This document shows positions 22,984-32,038 of a stretch of DNA of 64,000 nucleotides, piece after piece (the first letter of the stretch is position 1; every line of letters starts with the position of its first letter). The notes below the pieces were generated by a model. The model was not told where the DNA came from. It saw nothing but the letters and a program-made list of their open reading frames with translations, and ran no database searches. This DNA is from an uncultured Faecalibacterium sp. (GTDB taxonomy: Bacteria > Bacillota > Clostridia > Oscillospirales > Ruminococcaceae), in assembly GCA_934525325.1 (NCBI GenBank), contig CAKSZE010000001.1:54614-118613 (forward strand), given 5' to 3'. Both the position numbers and the translations under genes were made by a program.

Positions 22984-23024
22984 ATGGGTCAGAAACGCCT
23001 GCGGACGTTTCTGACCCATAAATT
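22984..23024. terminator. Bidirectional terminator between the IIA gene and tyrS
   Basis: ATGGGTCAGAAACG (22984-22997) and CGTTTCTGACCCAT (23006-23019) pair perfectly. T-rich (plus) and A-rich (seen as T on the minus strand) flanks let it end both convergent genes. Confidence 0.85.
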
Positions 23025-23036
23025 TTATAATGCTTT

Positions 23037-24257
23037 TTACAGCGTTACCTTGTGGTAGATCTTTTTGCCCTTCTTGATGACGATACCCTTGGCAAGCTGC
23101 TCTGCGGTAAAGCTGACGGTGGGAGCAGCGACCTTTTCGCCGTCTGCCAGCACACCGCCCTGCACCACCAGACGGCGAGCCTCGCCGTTGGAAGCAGCCA
23201 AGCCGGCCTTGACCATCAGGGTCAGGATGCCGATAGCGCCGTCCGTCAGGTCAGCCTCGGTCAGCTGGGTGCTGGGCATGTGCTCGGTATCCATTGCGTT
23301 GCCGCTGAACAGTGCACGGGCAGCGTTCTGAGCCTTTTCGGCCTCTTCCTTGCCATGCACCATGCTGGTCATCTCGTAGGCAAGGATCTCCTTGGCCTCG
23401 TTCAGGCGCTGATCCTGCCAAGTGCTCATCTCGTCAATCTGCTCCAGCGGCAGGAAGGTGAGCATACGGATGCACTTCATCACATCGGCATCGCCCACGT
23501 TGCGCCAGTACTGGTAGAACTCGAAGGGACTGGTCTTGTTGGGGTCCAGCCAGACAGCGTTGCCGGCGGTCTTGCCCATCTTCTTGCCCTGAGAGTCGGT
23601 CAGCAGGGTCACGGTCATAGCGTAGGCATCCTTACCCAGCTTGCGGCGGATCAGCTCGGTGCCGCCCAGCATATTGCTCCACTGGTCGTCGCCGCCGAAC
23701 TGCATATTGCAGCCGTAGTGCTGGAACATGTAGTAGAAGTCGTAACTCTGCATGATCATGTAGTTGAATTCCAGGAAGGACAGACCCTTCTCCATGCGCT
23801 GCTTGTAGCATTCGGCACGCAGCATATTGTTCACAGAGAAGCAGGCGCCTACCTCACGCAGCAGCTCAACGTAGTTCAGGTCCAGCAGCCAGTCGGCGTT
23901 GTTCAACATCAGAGCCTTGCCCTCGGAGAAATCAATGAACTTCTCCATCTGCTTTTTAAAGCAGGCAGCGTTGTGGGCGATATCGTCCTTGGTCAGCATC
24001 TTGCGCATATCGGTGCGGCCGGAGGGGTCGCCGATCATGGTAGTGCCGCCGCCAATCAGAGCGATGGGCTTGTTGCCTGCCAGCTGCAGGCGCTTCATCA
24101 GGGTCAGCGCCAGAAAATGGCCGGCAGTCAGGCTGTCGGCGGTGCAGTCAAAGCCGATGTAAAAAGTAGCCTTACCGTTGTTGATCAAGTCAATGATCTC
24201 CTCATCGGTGATCTGGGCTACCAGACCACGGGCCTTCAGTTCTTCGTACAGCGTCAT
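23037..24257 (-). CDS. tyrS: Tyrosyl-tRNA synthetase
   Basis: TyrS charges tRNA-Tyr. The 406 residues show the class-I HIGH-type motif in SLTAGHFLALTLM (about 42-54), the KMSKS-type loop KKMGKTAGNA (about 230) and a C-terminal S4 RNA-binding domain (from about 345). The ATG at 24257 has an ideal AGGAGG upstream; the longer frame from 24293 reads back into the T-box terminator. Expression is controlled by the tyrosyl T-box leader directly upstream, so synthesis rises when tRNA-Tyr is uncharged. It is a single-gene transcript. Confidence 0.98.
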   Translation of the reverse strand: MTLYEELKARGLVAQITDEEIIDLINNGKATFYIGFDCTADSLTAGHFLALTLMKRLQLAGNKPIALIGGGTTMIGDPSGRTDMRKMLTKDDIAHNAACFKKQMEKFIDFSEGKALMLNNADWLLDLNYVELLREVGACFSVNNMLRAECYKQRMEKGLSFLEFNYMIMQSYDFYYMFQHYGCNMQFGGDDQWSNMLGGTELIRRKLGKDAYAMTVTLLTDSQGKKMGKTAGNAVWLDPNKTSPFEFYQYWRNVGDADVMKCIRMLTFLPLEQIDEMSTWQDQRLNEAKEILAYEMTSMVHGKEEAEKAQNAARALFSGNAMDTEHMPSTQLTEADLTDGAIGILTLMVKAGLAASNGEARRLVVQGGVLADGEKVAAPTVSFTAEQLAKGIVIKKGKKIYHKVTL

Positions 24258-24291
24258 GGGAAAAACCTCCTGTTTTTGGGGCAGAGGAAAC

Positions 24292-24576
24292 AAAAACGCC
24301 CTCTGCCAAAATGAATTTGGCAGAGGGCGAGATAACTTCGCGGTACCACCTCTGTTTGCCGTTTCCTCACAGAAGCGGCCTTACGAGTGCACACCCCAGA
24401 GTAGAGTGACACTCCTGCGTCTTTAACGCTCGCACGCGGCACAGCCTACTAGCTTTGCGCATTCAGCCTGCAGCTCCGGGAGGTATTTCCCCTGCCGTTC
24501 TGTGATCCCTTGCACCAACCGGGACTTCTCTGGACAGAACGCTTCAGGGTACTTGTTCCCTTCATCGCCATTAACA
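24292..24576 (-). promoter_or_regulatory. T-box leader (tRNA-Tyr sensing riboswitch) of tyrS
   Basis: On the minus strand the leader contains the T-box sequence GGTGGTACCGCG (24339-24350). A terminator follows, with arms GCCCTCTGCCAAA / TTTGGCAGAGGGC at 24299-24328, then TTTTT (24292-24296). Upstream lies the long stem I region. In a position suited to the specifier loop is GAAATACCT, whose TAC (24483-24485) is a tyrosine codon, agreeing with the gene it controls. Binding of uncharged tRNA should favour the antiterminator. Confidence 0.93.
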
Positions 24577-24582
24577 TTGTCT

Positions 24583-24611
24583 ACTCTATCACAAGACTGC
24601 CGCTTTGTCAA
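24583..24611 (-). promoter_or_regulatory. SigA-type promoter for the tyrS leader
   Basis: On the minus strand TTGACA (24606-24611) and TAGAGT (24583-24588) are 17 bp apart, just before the T-box leader and 21 bp after the recN stop codon. Confidence 0.8.
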
Positions 24612-24631
24612 GAGTTGGCCTTTCTGCAAAA

Positions 24632-26302
24632 TCAGCCGCCGTGCTTGCGCTCCTGCAGCATCTCCCGTGCATTGGCGCGGGAAAGCTCGGTAACGTGGTC
24701 GCCGGAGATGAGACGCGCCAAGGCCTCTACGCGGCCGTTTTCGTCCAATGGATGGATCTCGGTATAGGTACGCTCATTGGACACGTTTTTCTGGATAAGC
24801 AGATGGCAATCGGCCAGTGCTGCGATCTGCGCTGTGTGGGTGATGCACAGGATCTGATGCCCCTGTGCGCTCTGGCGCAACACCTCGCCGATGCGTCCGG
24901 CGGCCTTGCCGGACACACCGCTGTCGATCTCATCGTAGACCACGGTAGGCACAGCATCCTTATCGGCCATGGCGTTCTTGATGGCAAGGGTGATACGGCT
25001 CAGCTCGCCGCCGGATGCAATTTTTGCCAGGGGCTTGGGCGCTTCACCGGGGTTTGTTGAGATGTAAAACTCAATGCTGTCCTGCCCATGGCTGGCCAAA
25101 GGGCCACGAGTGTGGCGCAAAGTCATGCGCACACCCGGCATATTCAAAAAATCCAGTGTACCGGAAATGCGGGTGTTCAGTTCCTTAAAAGCTTTCAGCC
25201 TGGTCTGGGTCAGCACCTCTGCCTTTTCCCGCGCTTTTGCGTAAAGACGCAGCTTTTCGGTCTGTAATGCATCGTGGCGCTGCTGAGAATGCTGGATGTT
25301 ATCCAGTTCCTCCCGAGCCTTCTGCCCGAAAGCAATCACATCTTCCACCGTGCTGCCGTACTTGCGCTTCAGCCGGTACAAAAGATCCAGCCGCTGCTCC
25401 ACCTCGTCCAGCTCTGCATCATTGGTGTCGTAGGCGTCCAGCCGCCCGATCAGGTCTGCGGCCACATCCTTGGCGTTATAGTATAGATCCAGCAGCTGCC
25501 CGGCGGCGACTGCAAGCGCAGGGTCTAACTGCGCGGCGGCATCTACCGCATTGGAGGCTTCCCCCAGAAGATCCACCGCACCTGCGGCGTCATCACTGCC
25601 GGATAGCAGCGCATAGCTTTGTGCCAGACGGTCCCGGATGGCAGACGCATTGGACAGCACCTTCCGGCGGTTTTCCAGCGTCTGCTCTTCACCGGCAGTC
25701 AGCCCGGCGTCCTCGATCTCCTGCACCTGATACTGCAACAGGTCGATCTTGCGCTGCTTTTCAGCCTCGTCGGTGATCAGGGCATCCAGTTCCCGCTTGA
25801 CCCGCACCAGCTCCCGGTACAGGGAATAGTACTCCTGAAAAACTGTACGGTTCTGCGCGTAATCGTCCAAAATGCCCAGATGGTGCGCCGGGTTAAGCAG
25901 ACCTACGGAATCGTGCTGACCGTTGATGTTGATCAGCCCGCCGCACAGCTCCCGCAGAACGGCTGCCGTGGCCGGCATCCCGTTGATGCGGCAGCTGCTT
26001 TTACCCTCGGCGGTGATCTCGCGGCTGAGCAGCAGCGCCTCCGAGCGCTCGTAGCCGGACTGCTCCAGCTTATCCAGCACAGCAGGCGGCACCTGCTCAA
26101 AGGCGGCGCGGATCACCGCCTTTGCAGCCCCGGTGCGCACCAAGTCCTTAGAGGTGCGGTTGCCAAGGATCGCATTGATGGAATCGATCAGGATGGATTT
26201 GCCCGCACCGGTCTCGCCGGTCAGTACATTCAGCCCCGGCTCAAAGTGCACCTCCGCCTTCTGGATCACGGCAACATTTTCAATTTGCAGGCTGCTCAGC
26301 AT
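24632..26302 (-). CDS. recN: DNA repair protein RecN
   Basis: RecN is an SMC-like ATPase that acts early at DNA double-strand breaks. The 556-residue protein has GETGAGKS (Walker A, residues 29-36), a long central coiled coil (about 150-380) and the C-terminal signature and Walker B region (ASGGELSRITLAIK, then TVVYDEIDSGVSG). AGGAG precedes the ATG. It is the last gene of the xseA-xseB-ispA-dxs-tlyA-nadK-argR-recN cluster common in Firmicutes, 18 bp after argR. I saw no LexA box close to it, so it appears to depend on the operon promoter. Confidence 0.97.
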   Translation of the reverse strand: MLSSLQIENVAVIQKAEVHFEPGLNVLTGETGAGKSILIDSINAILGNRTSKDLVRTGAAKAVIRAAFEQVPPAVLDKLEQSGYERSEALLLSREITAEGKSSCRINGMPATAAVLRELCGGLININGQHDSVGLLNPAHHLGILDDYAQNRTVFQEYYSLYRELVRVKRELDALITDEAEKQRKIDLLQYQVQEIEDAGLTAGEEQTLENRRKVLSNASAIRDRLAQSYALLSGSDDAAGAVDLLGEASNAVDAAAQLDPALAVAAGQLLDLYYNAKDVAADLIGRLDAYDTNDAELDEVEQRLDLLYRLKRKYGSTVEDVIAFGQKAREELDNIQHSQQRHDALQTEKLRLYAKAREKAEVLTQTRLKAFKELNTRISGTLDFLNMPGVRMTLRHTRGPLASHGQDSIEFYISTNPGEAPKPLAKIASGGELSRITLAIKNAMADKDAVPTVVYDEIDSGVSGKAAGRIGEVLRQSAQGHQILCITHTAQIAALADCHLLIQKNVSNERTYTEIHPLDENGRVEALARLISGDHVTELSRANAREMLQERKHGG

Positions 26303-26320
26303 GGCTTCGTTCTCCTACCG

Positions 26321-26809
26321 TCATCTCTGCCCCACATAACGGGTCAGCTCCGAACAAATGGTCTTGGCATCGCGCTCCGAGCGCGCAACAATTAAAAAGG
26401 TATCATCACCGGAAAGTGTGCCGACGACGTTTTTCCACTGCAAGGCGTCAAAAACCTCACAGGCAGCATTTGCCATGCCGGAATAGCATTTTACCAGCAC
26501 AACATGCCCGGCGTAATCCACCCCCAAAACGGACTCATGGAAGATAGTCTCAAAGCGCCCCTGGGTCTTGGGATTGAAGCTTTCGTTCCGGCTGGAAACA
26601 TAGCGGTAGCCCTCTGTAGTAGCTGCCTTTACAAGGCACAGCTCCCGGATATCGCGGGAAACGGTGGCCTGCGTTACCTCAAAGCCTTCGTTCCGCAAGT
26701 GCTCCAGCAGCACCTCCTGTCGGCTGATGGGATGCTCCTGCACAAGACGCAGGATCGTCTGCAAGCGTTCCGCTTTTGTTTTTGTATCTTCTTTGCGGCT
26801 GCGTGCCAT
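26321..26809 (-). CDS. argR: Arginine repressor ArgR
   Basis: ArgR is a hexameric, arginine-dependent repressor of arginine synthesis genes. The 162-residue protein has an N-terminal winged helix (about 10-75, with EVTQATVSRDIRELCLVK as recognition region) and a C-terminal hexamerisation and arginine-binding domain (about 88-160, GTLSGDDTFLIVARS). The leading 12 residues are very basic. GGGAGG lies about 11 nt before the ATG. In this cluster position (nadK-argR-recN) ArgR is the standard Firmicute housekeeping copy. No arginine genes are in the window. Confidence 0.96.
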   Translation of the reverse strand: MARSRKEDTKTKAERLQTILRLVQEHPISRQEVLLEHLRNEGFEVTQATVSRDIRELCLVKAATTEGYRYVSSRNESFNPKTQGRFETIFHESVLGVDYAGHVVLVKCYSGMANAACEVFDALQWKNVVGTLSGDDTFLIVARSERDAKTICSELTRYVGQR

Positions 26810-26829
26810 CTTAAAAATCGCCTCCCGTG

Positions 26830-27678
26830 TTATTGTCTCTTACGTAGTTTCTGGTCAATGGCCTGAAACTGATCTGCCCGCCCAAAGGTGATAAGCTTGA
26901 CGTTCTGATCGGACAGACGGATCTCTGCGGTGGCACCCGCCTTGAGGGGGTAGCCCACACCACCGTCACAGCTGATAAACACTTCATCATCTGCCACCTG
27001 TCCCACGCAGACATTCAGCTTGCGCTCCTGCGCAAACACCATGGCCGGGCTGGCCAGACTGTGGGGGCAGATAGGGGTCACCACGACGCCCTTGGTCTGC
27101 GAGTCCAGAATCGGGCCTCCGGCTGCCAGCGAGTAGGCCGTAGAGCCGGTGGGAGTCGCCACAATAACGCCATCGCCCCGGTAGTGCTCTACCAGAATAT
27201 CATCGCAGTAAATGCTGAAGTCGATGGCCTGTTGCAGGCGTCCCTTGGTCACGACCACATCATTGAGGGCATGCCCCTCCCAGCCGTCCTGACCAAGTAC
27301 CCGGGCATATAAAAGCATCCGGTTGTCCAGCTGGAAATCGCCACGTGCCACGGCGGCCAGCTTTGTTTCCATTTCGCCGATCTCGCAGGTGGCCAGAAAG
27401 CCGCAACGTCCCAGATTGATGCCGAGGATGGGCTTTGCGTACCGGAGCGAAAGATTCGCTTCGTGCAAGATGGTGCCGTCTCCGCCGATGGTCAGAATCA
27501 CGTCTGCGCGCTCCAGACACTGCTCCAGCGGCAGATAAACGACCCCTGCCATGCTGTTTTCTCGCAGAGCATCGCTCATCAGTACAGCTGCGCCGTGGGT
27601 CAGCAGGATCTGCGCCGCACGCAGCGCGATCTCACTGGCAGAGGTCTTGCCCGGGTTGGGCGAAATGTAGATCGTCAT
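26830..27678 (-). CDS. nadK: NAD kinase
   Basis: NadK phosphorylates NAD to NADP in the cytosol. The 282 residues contain TIGGDGTILHEANLSL (the GGDGT catalytic loop, about 60-75), INLGRCGFLA and the glycine-rich PTGSTAYSLAAGGPI motif that binds NAD. This is a complete active site. AAAGGAG precedes the start. It lies between tlyA and argR, with 30-bp and 20-bp gaps. Confidence 0.97.
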   Translation of the reverse strand: MTIYISPNPGKTSASEIALRAAQILLTHGAAVLMSDALRENSMAGVVYLPLEQCLERADVILTIGGDGTILHEANLSLRYAKPILGINLGRCGFLATCEIGEMETKLAAVARGDFQLDNRMLLYARVLGQDGWEGHALNDVVVTKGRLQQAIDFSIYCDDILVEHYRGDGVIVATPTGSTAYSLAAGGPILDSQTKGVVVTPICPHSLASPAMVFAQERKLNVCVGQVADDEVFISCDGGVGYPLKAGATAEIRLSDQNVKLITFGRADQFQAIDQKLRKRQ

Positions 27679-27708
27679 ACCGGCTTCTCCTTTGCTGACG
27701 GCTGGGTC

Positions 27709-28512
27709 TTAACGATCCAGCGTGGTGTGGCTTGCTGCCACCACCTGTGCGGCGGCTTCATCGTCCAGCACGGCGGGCTGGTCACTCTTCTGCACAAACA
27801 TCAGGTACTCGATATTACCTTCCGGACCCTTGACCGGGCTGTAATCTAGCCCGCGCACCACAAAGCCGTTTTCCGCAGCATAAGACATGGCGTTGTGCAG
27901 CACCTCGCGGTGCACGGCGGGGTCTCGTACCACGCCATTTTTTCCAACCTTCTCGCGGCCTGCCTCGAACTGCGGCTTTACCAGACAGACGCCCATGGCG
28001 TCCGGGGTGGTGATGCGCTGCGCCACCGGGAAGATGTGATGCAGAGAAATAAAGGAAACATCCACACTGAAAAACTCGATAGGTTCTGCCAGATCCTCCG
28101 GCGTGACATAACGAATATTCGTGCGTTCCATGTTCACCACGCGCTCATCCGTCCGCAGGCTCCATGCCAGCTGACCGTAGCCAACGTCTACGGCGTACAC
28201 CTTCACTGCGCCATTTTGCAGCATACAATCGGTAAAGCCGCCGGTGGACGCACCGATATCCATGCAGACCTTGCCGTCAGGGGTAAGCGGGAAGCACTTC
28301 ATGGCCTTTTCCAGCTTTAAACCACCACGGCTGACGTAACCGATATCGTGGCCGCGAACCTCGACCACAGCATCCTCCTTGATCATCTCGCCGGCCTTGT
28401 CCACCTTTTGCTGGTTGACAAAAACAACGCCGGCCATGATCAGAGCTTTGGCGCGCTCCCGGCTCTGCACAAGGCCGTTCTGCACAAGATATTGATCCAA
28501 CCGAATTTTCAC
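27709..28512 (-). CDS. tlyA: TlyA family rRNA 2'-O-methyltransferase
   Basis: TlyA proteins 2'-O-methylate 16S and/or 23S rRNA cytidines; the old hemolysin label is misleading. The 267 residues have an N-terminal S4 domain (LDQYLVQNGLVQSRERAKAL, 4-60) and an FtsJ-type methyltransferase with DIGASTGGFTDCML (SAM loop) and a KPQFEAGREKVGKNGV segment. Translation starts at GTG 28512, which overlaps the dxs stop (GTGA) and is preceded by AAAGGAG. A longer frame from 28584 lies entirely within dxs. It is translationally coupled to dxs. Confidence 0.94.
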   Translation of the reverse strand: MKIRLDQYLVQNGLVQSRERAKALIMAGVVFVNQQKVDKAGEMIKEDAVVEVRGHDIGYVSRGGLKLEKAMKCFPLTPDGKVCMDIGASTGGFTDCMLQNGAVKVYAVDVGYGQLAWSLRTDERVVNMERTNIRYVTPEDLAEPIEFFSVDVSFISLHHIFPVAQRITTPDAMGVCLVKPQFEAGREKVGKNGVVRDPAVHREVLHNAMSYAAENGFVVRGLDYSPVKGPEGNIEYLMFVQKSDQPAVLDDEAAAQVVAASHTTLDR

Positions 28513-30392
28513 AGCTCGTTTTCTCCTTTCATAAGGGCAGCCTGGACTGCCTGCACAATATCCGCAGCATCCAGACCGGTGCACTGCTTGATCTGCGAAA
28601 TAGTTGCGTGCGGCAGACAGGCCGCGTGAACAGCGCAGTGCAAAAAGCGGCCGCTCCAGCCCTTTTGCTGCAAAGCATATGCCAGATGTTCACCAATGCC
28701 ACCGGCCGCAACACATTCCTCTGCAAACAGTACGATTTTATATTTTGACACAGCATCGATAAGCTTATCTGTAAAGGGATATAGCTTTACAAGCTTCAAA
28801 ACATCTGTATTCTGCGATGCAGCGTTCAATTGGTCGGCAGCGTCCAGCAAGTCCTCCAGCTCATCCGCATAGCTGGCCAGAAGGATCTCTGCCCCGGGTT
28901 TCTGCTGCAAAAAGTCGTATTCCTGCTTTGTACAGGGATACTGCGCCAGCTTTGCACTCTCGCCGCCGCGGGGGTAGCGGATGGCACGTGGGCCGGAGAG
29001 CGTATCCTGCAGCAGATAGTGCAGCCAGTATTGCAGCTCCTCGTAGTTAGAGGGCGCATAGAGCGGGATGCCCATCTGGCTGAGGAAAGCAGCATCATAG
29101 ATGCCCTGATGGGTCTCGCCGTCTGCGGGAACAAAGCCTGCGCGGTCGATGGCAAAGACCACGTTTTCCTTTAAAAGGTTGACATCATGGATGATCTGGT
29201 CGTAGGAGCGCTGCAGGAAGGTGGAGTAGATGCACACCACCGGCAGCATTCCCTGACTGGCAAGACCTGCCGCAAAGGTAACAGCGTGCTGCTCTGCCAT
29301 GCCCACATCAAAGAAGCGCTGCGGGTGACGGTGGGCAAAGAATTGCAGTCCGGTGCCGTACTTCATGGCTGCGGTGATCGCGCAGAGCTTCGGGTTTTGT
29401 GTTCCCTCCTGCACCAGCAGCTTGCCGAAAACAGTGGAGAAGGACTCCTTCGGTGCAACCTCCGGGTCCGGCATTCCATCCGGGTCAAAGGCAGATACAC
29501 CGTGATAGTTGCCTGGGTTCATCTCTGCCGGCTGATAGCCTTTGCCCTTTTTGGTCACAACATGCAAAAAGTGCGGGCCGGGCCGCTGGTAGATCGAGCG
29601 CAGGGTGCGTTCCAGCTCCTCCACATTGTGGCCGTCCACCGGGCCGATGTACTCAAAGCCCATATCCTCGAACATAGTGGAATGGTACATGGCACGGCGC
29701 ACCAGCGTTTTTGCGCTCATCAGCGACTTTTTCATCGGCGTACCGATCAATGGCACGCCGTCCAGAAAGCTGCGCACGTTATCCTTGGCATCATAATAGG
29801 CCGTAGTCGTGCGCAGATGGGTCAGATACCGCGCCAGCGCACCGACATTCTTAGAGATGGACATCTTGTTATCGTTCAGGATCACAAGCAGATTGTCCAG
29901 CCCGCCGATATTGTTCATGCCCTCGTATACCATGCCGCCGGTAAAAGCACCATCGCCGATCACCGCCACCACAAGCCCGGGCTCTCGCTTGATCTTTTTT
30001 GCCCAAGCCATGCCAATGGCCAGTGAAAGCGCCGTATTGCCATGTCCGGCAATAAAGGCATCATGCACACTTTCGTGGGGGTTCGGGAAGCCGGAAATAC
30101 CATCCAGCTGCCGCAAATGGTCAAACTGCTTCCGGCGTCCGGTGAGCAGCTTGTGAGTATAGCACTGATGCCCCACATCGAAGACAATCTTATCCTTAGG
30201 CGTTTCCAACACACGGTGCAGTGCCACGGTCAGTTCTACGGTACCAAGATTAGAGGCCAGATGCCCGCCCGTCTTGGAGATGTTTTCCAGCATAAAATGC
30301 CGTATCTCCGCGCAAAGCTTTTCCACCTGCTGTGTATTCAACTTTTTAAGATCGCTGGGCTGATCGATCTTGTCCAGCAACAACGATTCCAT
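28509..30392 (-). CDS. dxs: 1-deoxy-D-xylulose-5-phosphate synthase
   Basis: Dxs makes the first intermediate of the non-mevalonate isoprenoid route from pyruvate and glyceraldehyde 3-phosphate, with thiamine diphosphate. The 627 residues include ASNLGTVELTVALH, AVIGDGAFTGGMVYEGMNN (ThDP/Mg site, about 150) and GMAEQHAVTFAAGLA (about 365). The start is ATG 30392, with AAAGGA 9 nt upstream; a GTG two codons earlier is too near that site. The product feeds IspA encoded upstream. thiN, which makes the cofactor, is at 44399-45034. Confidence 0.97.
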   Translation of the reverse strand: MESLLLDKIDQPSDLKKLNTQQVEKLCAEIRHFMLENISKTGGHLASNLGTVELTVALHRVLETPKDKIVFDVGHQCYTHKLLTGRRKQFDHLRQLDGISGFPNPHESVHDAFIAGHGNTALSLAIGMAWAKKIKREPGLVVAVIGDGAFTGGMVYEGMNNIGGLDNLLVILNDNKMSISKNVGALARYLTHLRTTTAYYDAKDNVRSFLDGVPLIGTPMKKSLMSAKTLVRRAMYHSTMFEDMGFEYIGPVDGHNVEELERTLRSIYQRPGPHFLHVVTKKGKGYQPAEMNPGNYHGVSAFDPDGMPDPEVAPKESFSTVFGKLLVQEGTQNPKLCAITAAMKYGTGLQFFAHRHPQRFFDVGMAEQHAVTFAAGLASQGMLPVVCIYSTFLQRSYDQIIHDVNLLKENVVFAIDRAGFVPADGETHQGIYDAAFLSQMGIPLYAPSNYEELQYWLHYLLQDTLSGPRAIRYPRGGESAKLAQYPCTKQEYDFLQQKPGAEILLASYADELEDLLDAADQLNAASQNTDVLKLVKLYPFTDKLIDAVSKYKIVLFAEECVAAGGIGEHLAYALQQKGWSGRFLHCAVHAACLPHATISQIKQCTGLDAADIVQAVQAALMKGENEL

Positions 30393-30440
30393 ATTCACAC
30401 GTCCTTTATGCGTTTGTACTTTGGGCGTTTCTGCCGTTTT

Positions 30441-30908
30441 TTACACGACAGGGAACAAAAAGCCCACCAGCGAACCGAGCAGCACCCCCGCTACGACCTG
30501 CAGCGGCGTGTGACCGACCATTTCCTTCAGGTGCATATTCTGCAAAAAGGGAGCGTTTTTCTCGCTTACATCGATCCATTGGGCGATCATCTGGTTCAGC
30601 ACCTTTGCCTGCTCGCCGGTCTCGTGCCGGACGCCCATAGCATCGTGCATGGTGATGATAGCAACCACACAGGCCACCGCGAAAATGGGCGAGGAAACGC
30701 CAGCGCTGCGCCCGGTAACAATGGCCATGGCACAGACTGTTGCGCTGTGTGCGCTGGGCATACCGCCATCACCCCACATCCGCTCTAACTGGAACTTGCC
30801 CAGCAGAATGAAGTTGATGATGGTCTTTAGCACCTGCGCAATGAACCAGCTGAGGAGCGATGCGGTCAAGATCTGGTTGACTGACAAAAGATTTTGAATA
30901 TACTGCAT
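30441..30908 (-). CDS. Divergent PAP2 family membrane protein (DUF212, YuiD-like)
   Basis: The 155-residue protein has four to five membrane helices and the divergent-PAP2 signature GGMPSAHSATVCA followed by HDAMGVRHETGEQA. Related PAP2 enzymes remove phosphate from lipid phosphates such as undecaprenyl pyrophosphate; function is not proven for this family. It stands between dxs and ispA, both isoprenoid genes, so a role on an isoprenoid phosphate is reasonable but is inference. AAGGAA precedes the ATG. Confidence 0.88.
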   Translation of the reverse strand: MQYIQNLLSVNQILTASLLSWFIAQVLKTIINFILLGKFQLERMWGDGGMPSAHSATVCAMAIVTGRSAGVSSPIFAVACVVAIITMHDAMGVRHETGEQAKVLNQMIAQWIDVSEKNAPFLQNMHLKEMVGHTPLQVVAGVLLGSLVGFLFPVV

Positions 30909-30926
30909 ATCTGTGTTCCTTTTTAT

Positions 30927-31808
30927 TTAGTTTTTGCGCACCAGAAGCTGTTGTGCCAACTGTTGCAGGAAAGCTGCCTTTTCACCAAAATGCTGTTGCA
31001 GATCATCGCAGATCTGCTCATTCAGCTTTTGCGCCAACGCCATGGCACCGTCTGCCCCGTACAGGGTGACGAAGGTGGTCTTGCCGTTTTCGCTGTCGCT
31101 GCCGATGGGCTTGCCCAGCTGCTCCGGGGTGCTGGTAACATCCAGCACATCGTCCACGATCTGGAACACCAGTCCCAGCCCGTATGCGTAGGAAGCCAGT
31201 ATCTCGCACTGCTGCGGTGTTGCACCGGCTGCGGCAGCGCCCATCTGGACGGCAGCGTTGATCAGTGCACCGGTCTTGTTGCGGTGGATAAGGCGCAGCT
31301 GCTCCTCGGTGGCCGCCAGTGCTTCATATTTCAGATCCAGCTCCTGTCCGTAGACCATGCCGCGGCTGCCTGCACCTGCGCCCAGCGCACGGGCGGCTGC
31401 TACACAAACCTGCGGCGCGGCGGGTGCGTTGGCAATCACCTCAAAAGCCTCGGTCAGCAGCACGTCACCGGCCAGCATCGCCGTGGACTCGCTGAAAGCC
31501 TTGTGGCAGGAGGGACGACCCCGGCGCAGATCATCATTGTCCATGCAAGGCAGATCATCGTGGATCAGCGAGTAGCAATGCAGCATCTCCACCGCTGCTG
31601 CAAACTGCGACGCAGCCTGCATCTCGCCGCCCAGCATATCGCAGACGCTGAGCGTCAGAATTGCGCGGATGCGCTTTCCGCCGCCCAGCAGGCTGTAACG
31701 GGCGGCTCTGCACACCTCCGATTCCTCGGGCAGAAAACGGGCGCTGGCAGCATCCAGCGCAGCCGTGGCTTGCAGCAGATATTCCTGATATTGCGCCTTG
31801 TATTCCAT
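30927..31808 (-). CDS. ispA: Farnesyl/geranyl diphosphate synthase (polyprenyl synthetase)
   Basis: IspA condenses isopentenyl diphosphate units to geranyl and farnesyl diphosphate. The 293-residue protein has both Asp-rich motifs: first DDLPCMDNDDLRRG, second QIVDDVLDVTS, with GGGKRIRAIL near the N-terminus. The residues just before the first motif (HCYSLIH) suggest a short-chain product. The start overlaps the xseB stop as TAATG. Together with dxs it covers both ends of isoprenoid precursor synthesis in one operon. Confidence 0.95.
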   Translation of the reverse strand: MEYKAQYQEYLLQATAALDAASARFLPEESEVCRAARYSLLGGGKRIRAILTLSVCDMLGGEMQAASQFAAAVEMLHCYSLIHDDLPCMDNDDLRRGRPSCHKAFSESTAMLAGDVLLTEAFEVIANAPAAPQVCVAAARALGAGAGSRGMVYGQELDLKYEALAATEEQLRLIHRNKTGALINAAVQMGAAAAGATPQQCEILASYAYGLGLVFQIVDDVLDVTSTPEQLGKPIGSDSENGKTTFVTLYGADGAMALAQKLNEQICDDLQQHFGEKAAFLQQLAQQLLVRKN

Positions 31809-32038
31809 TATTCTTCCTCCTGCTCCTGCGGGGCTTCTACGGTCTCGGCGATTTTTGCACTGATCTCCTCGATTTGCAACGAGGTTTTTTCCAGCGTTGC
31901 ATGGCAGTACTGCATCAGGGAGGCAGCTTCTGCATACAGCTTGACGGAATCCGCCAGTGAGGTGTCCTCCTGCTGCATCTGTGCAAGGATCGCGTTCAGC
32001 CGATCCATTCCTTCTTCAAAGCTTTTGGGTGCTCTCAT
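31808..32038 (-). CDS. xseB: Exodeoxyribonuclease VII small subunit
   Basis: XseB binds the large subunit and is needed for exonuclease VII, which degrades single-stranded DNA to oligonucleotides. The 76-residue protein is helical and acidic with the family pattern KSFEEGMDRLNAILAQMQQ and a glutamate-rich tail. The start at 32038 has GGAG at good spacing and overlaps the end of xseA by about 23 bp in another frame. A longer frame from 32062 is unlikely. Confidence 0.93.
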   Translation of the reverse strand: MRAPKSFEEGMDRLNAILAQMQQEDTSLADSVKLYAEAASLMQYCHATLEKTSLQIEEISAKIAETVEAPQEQEEE

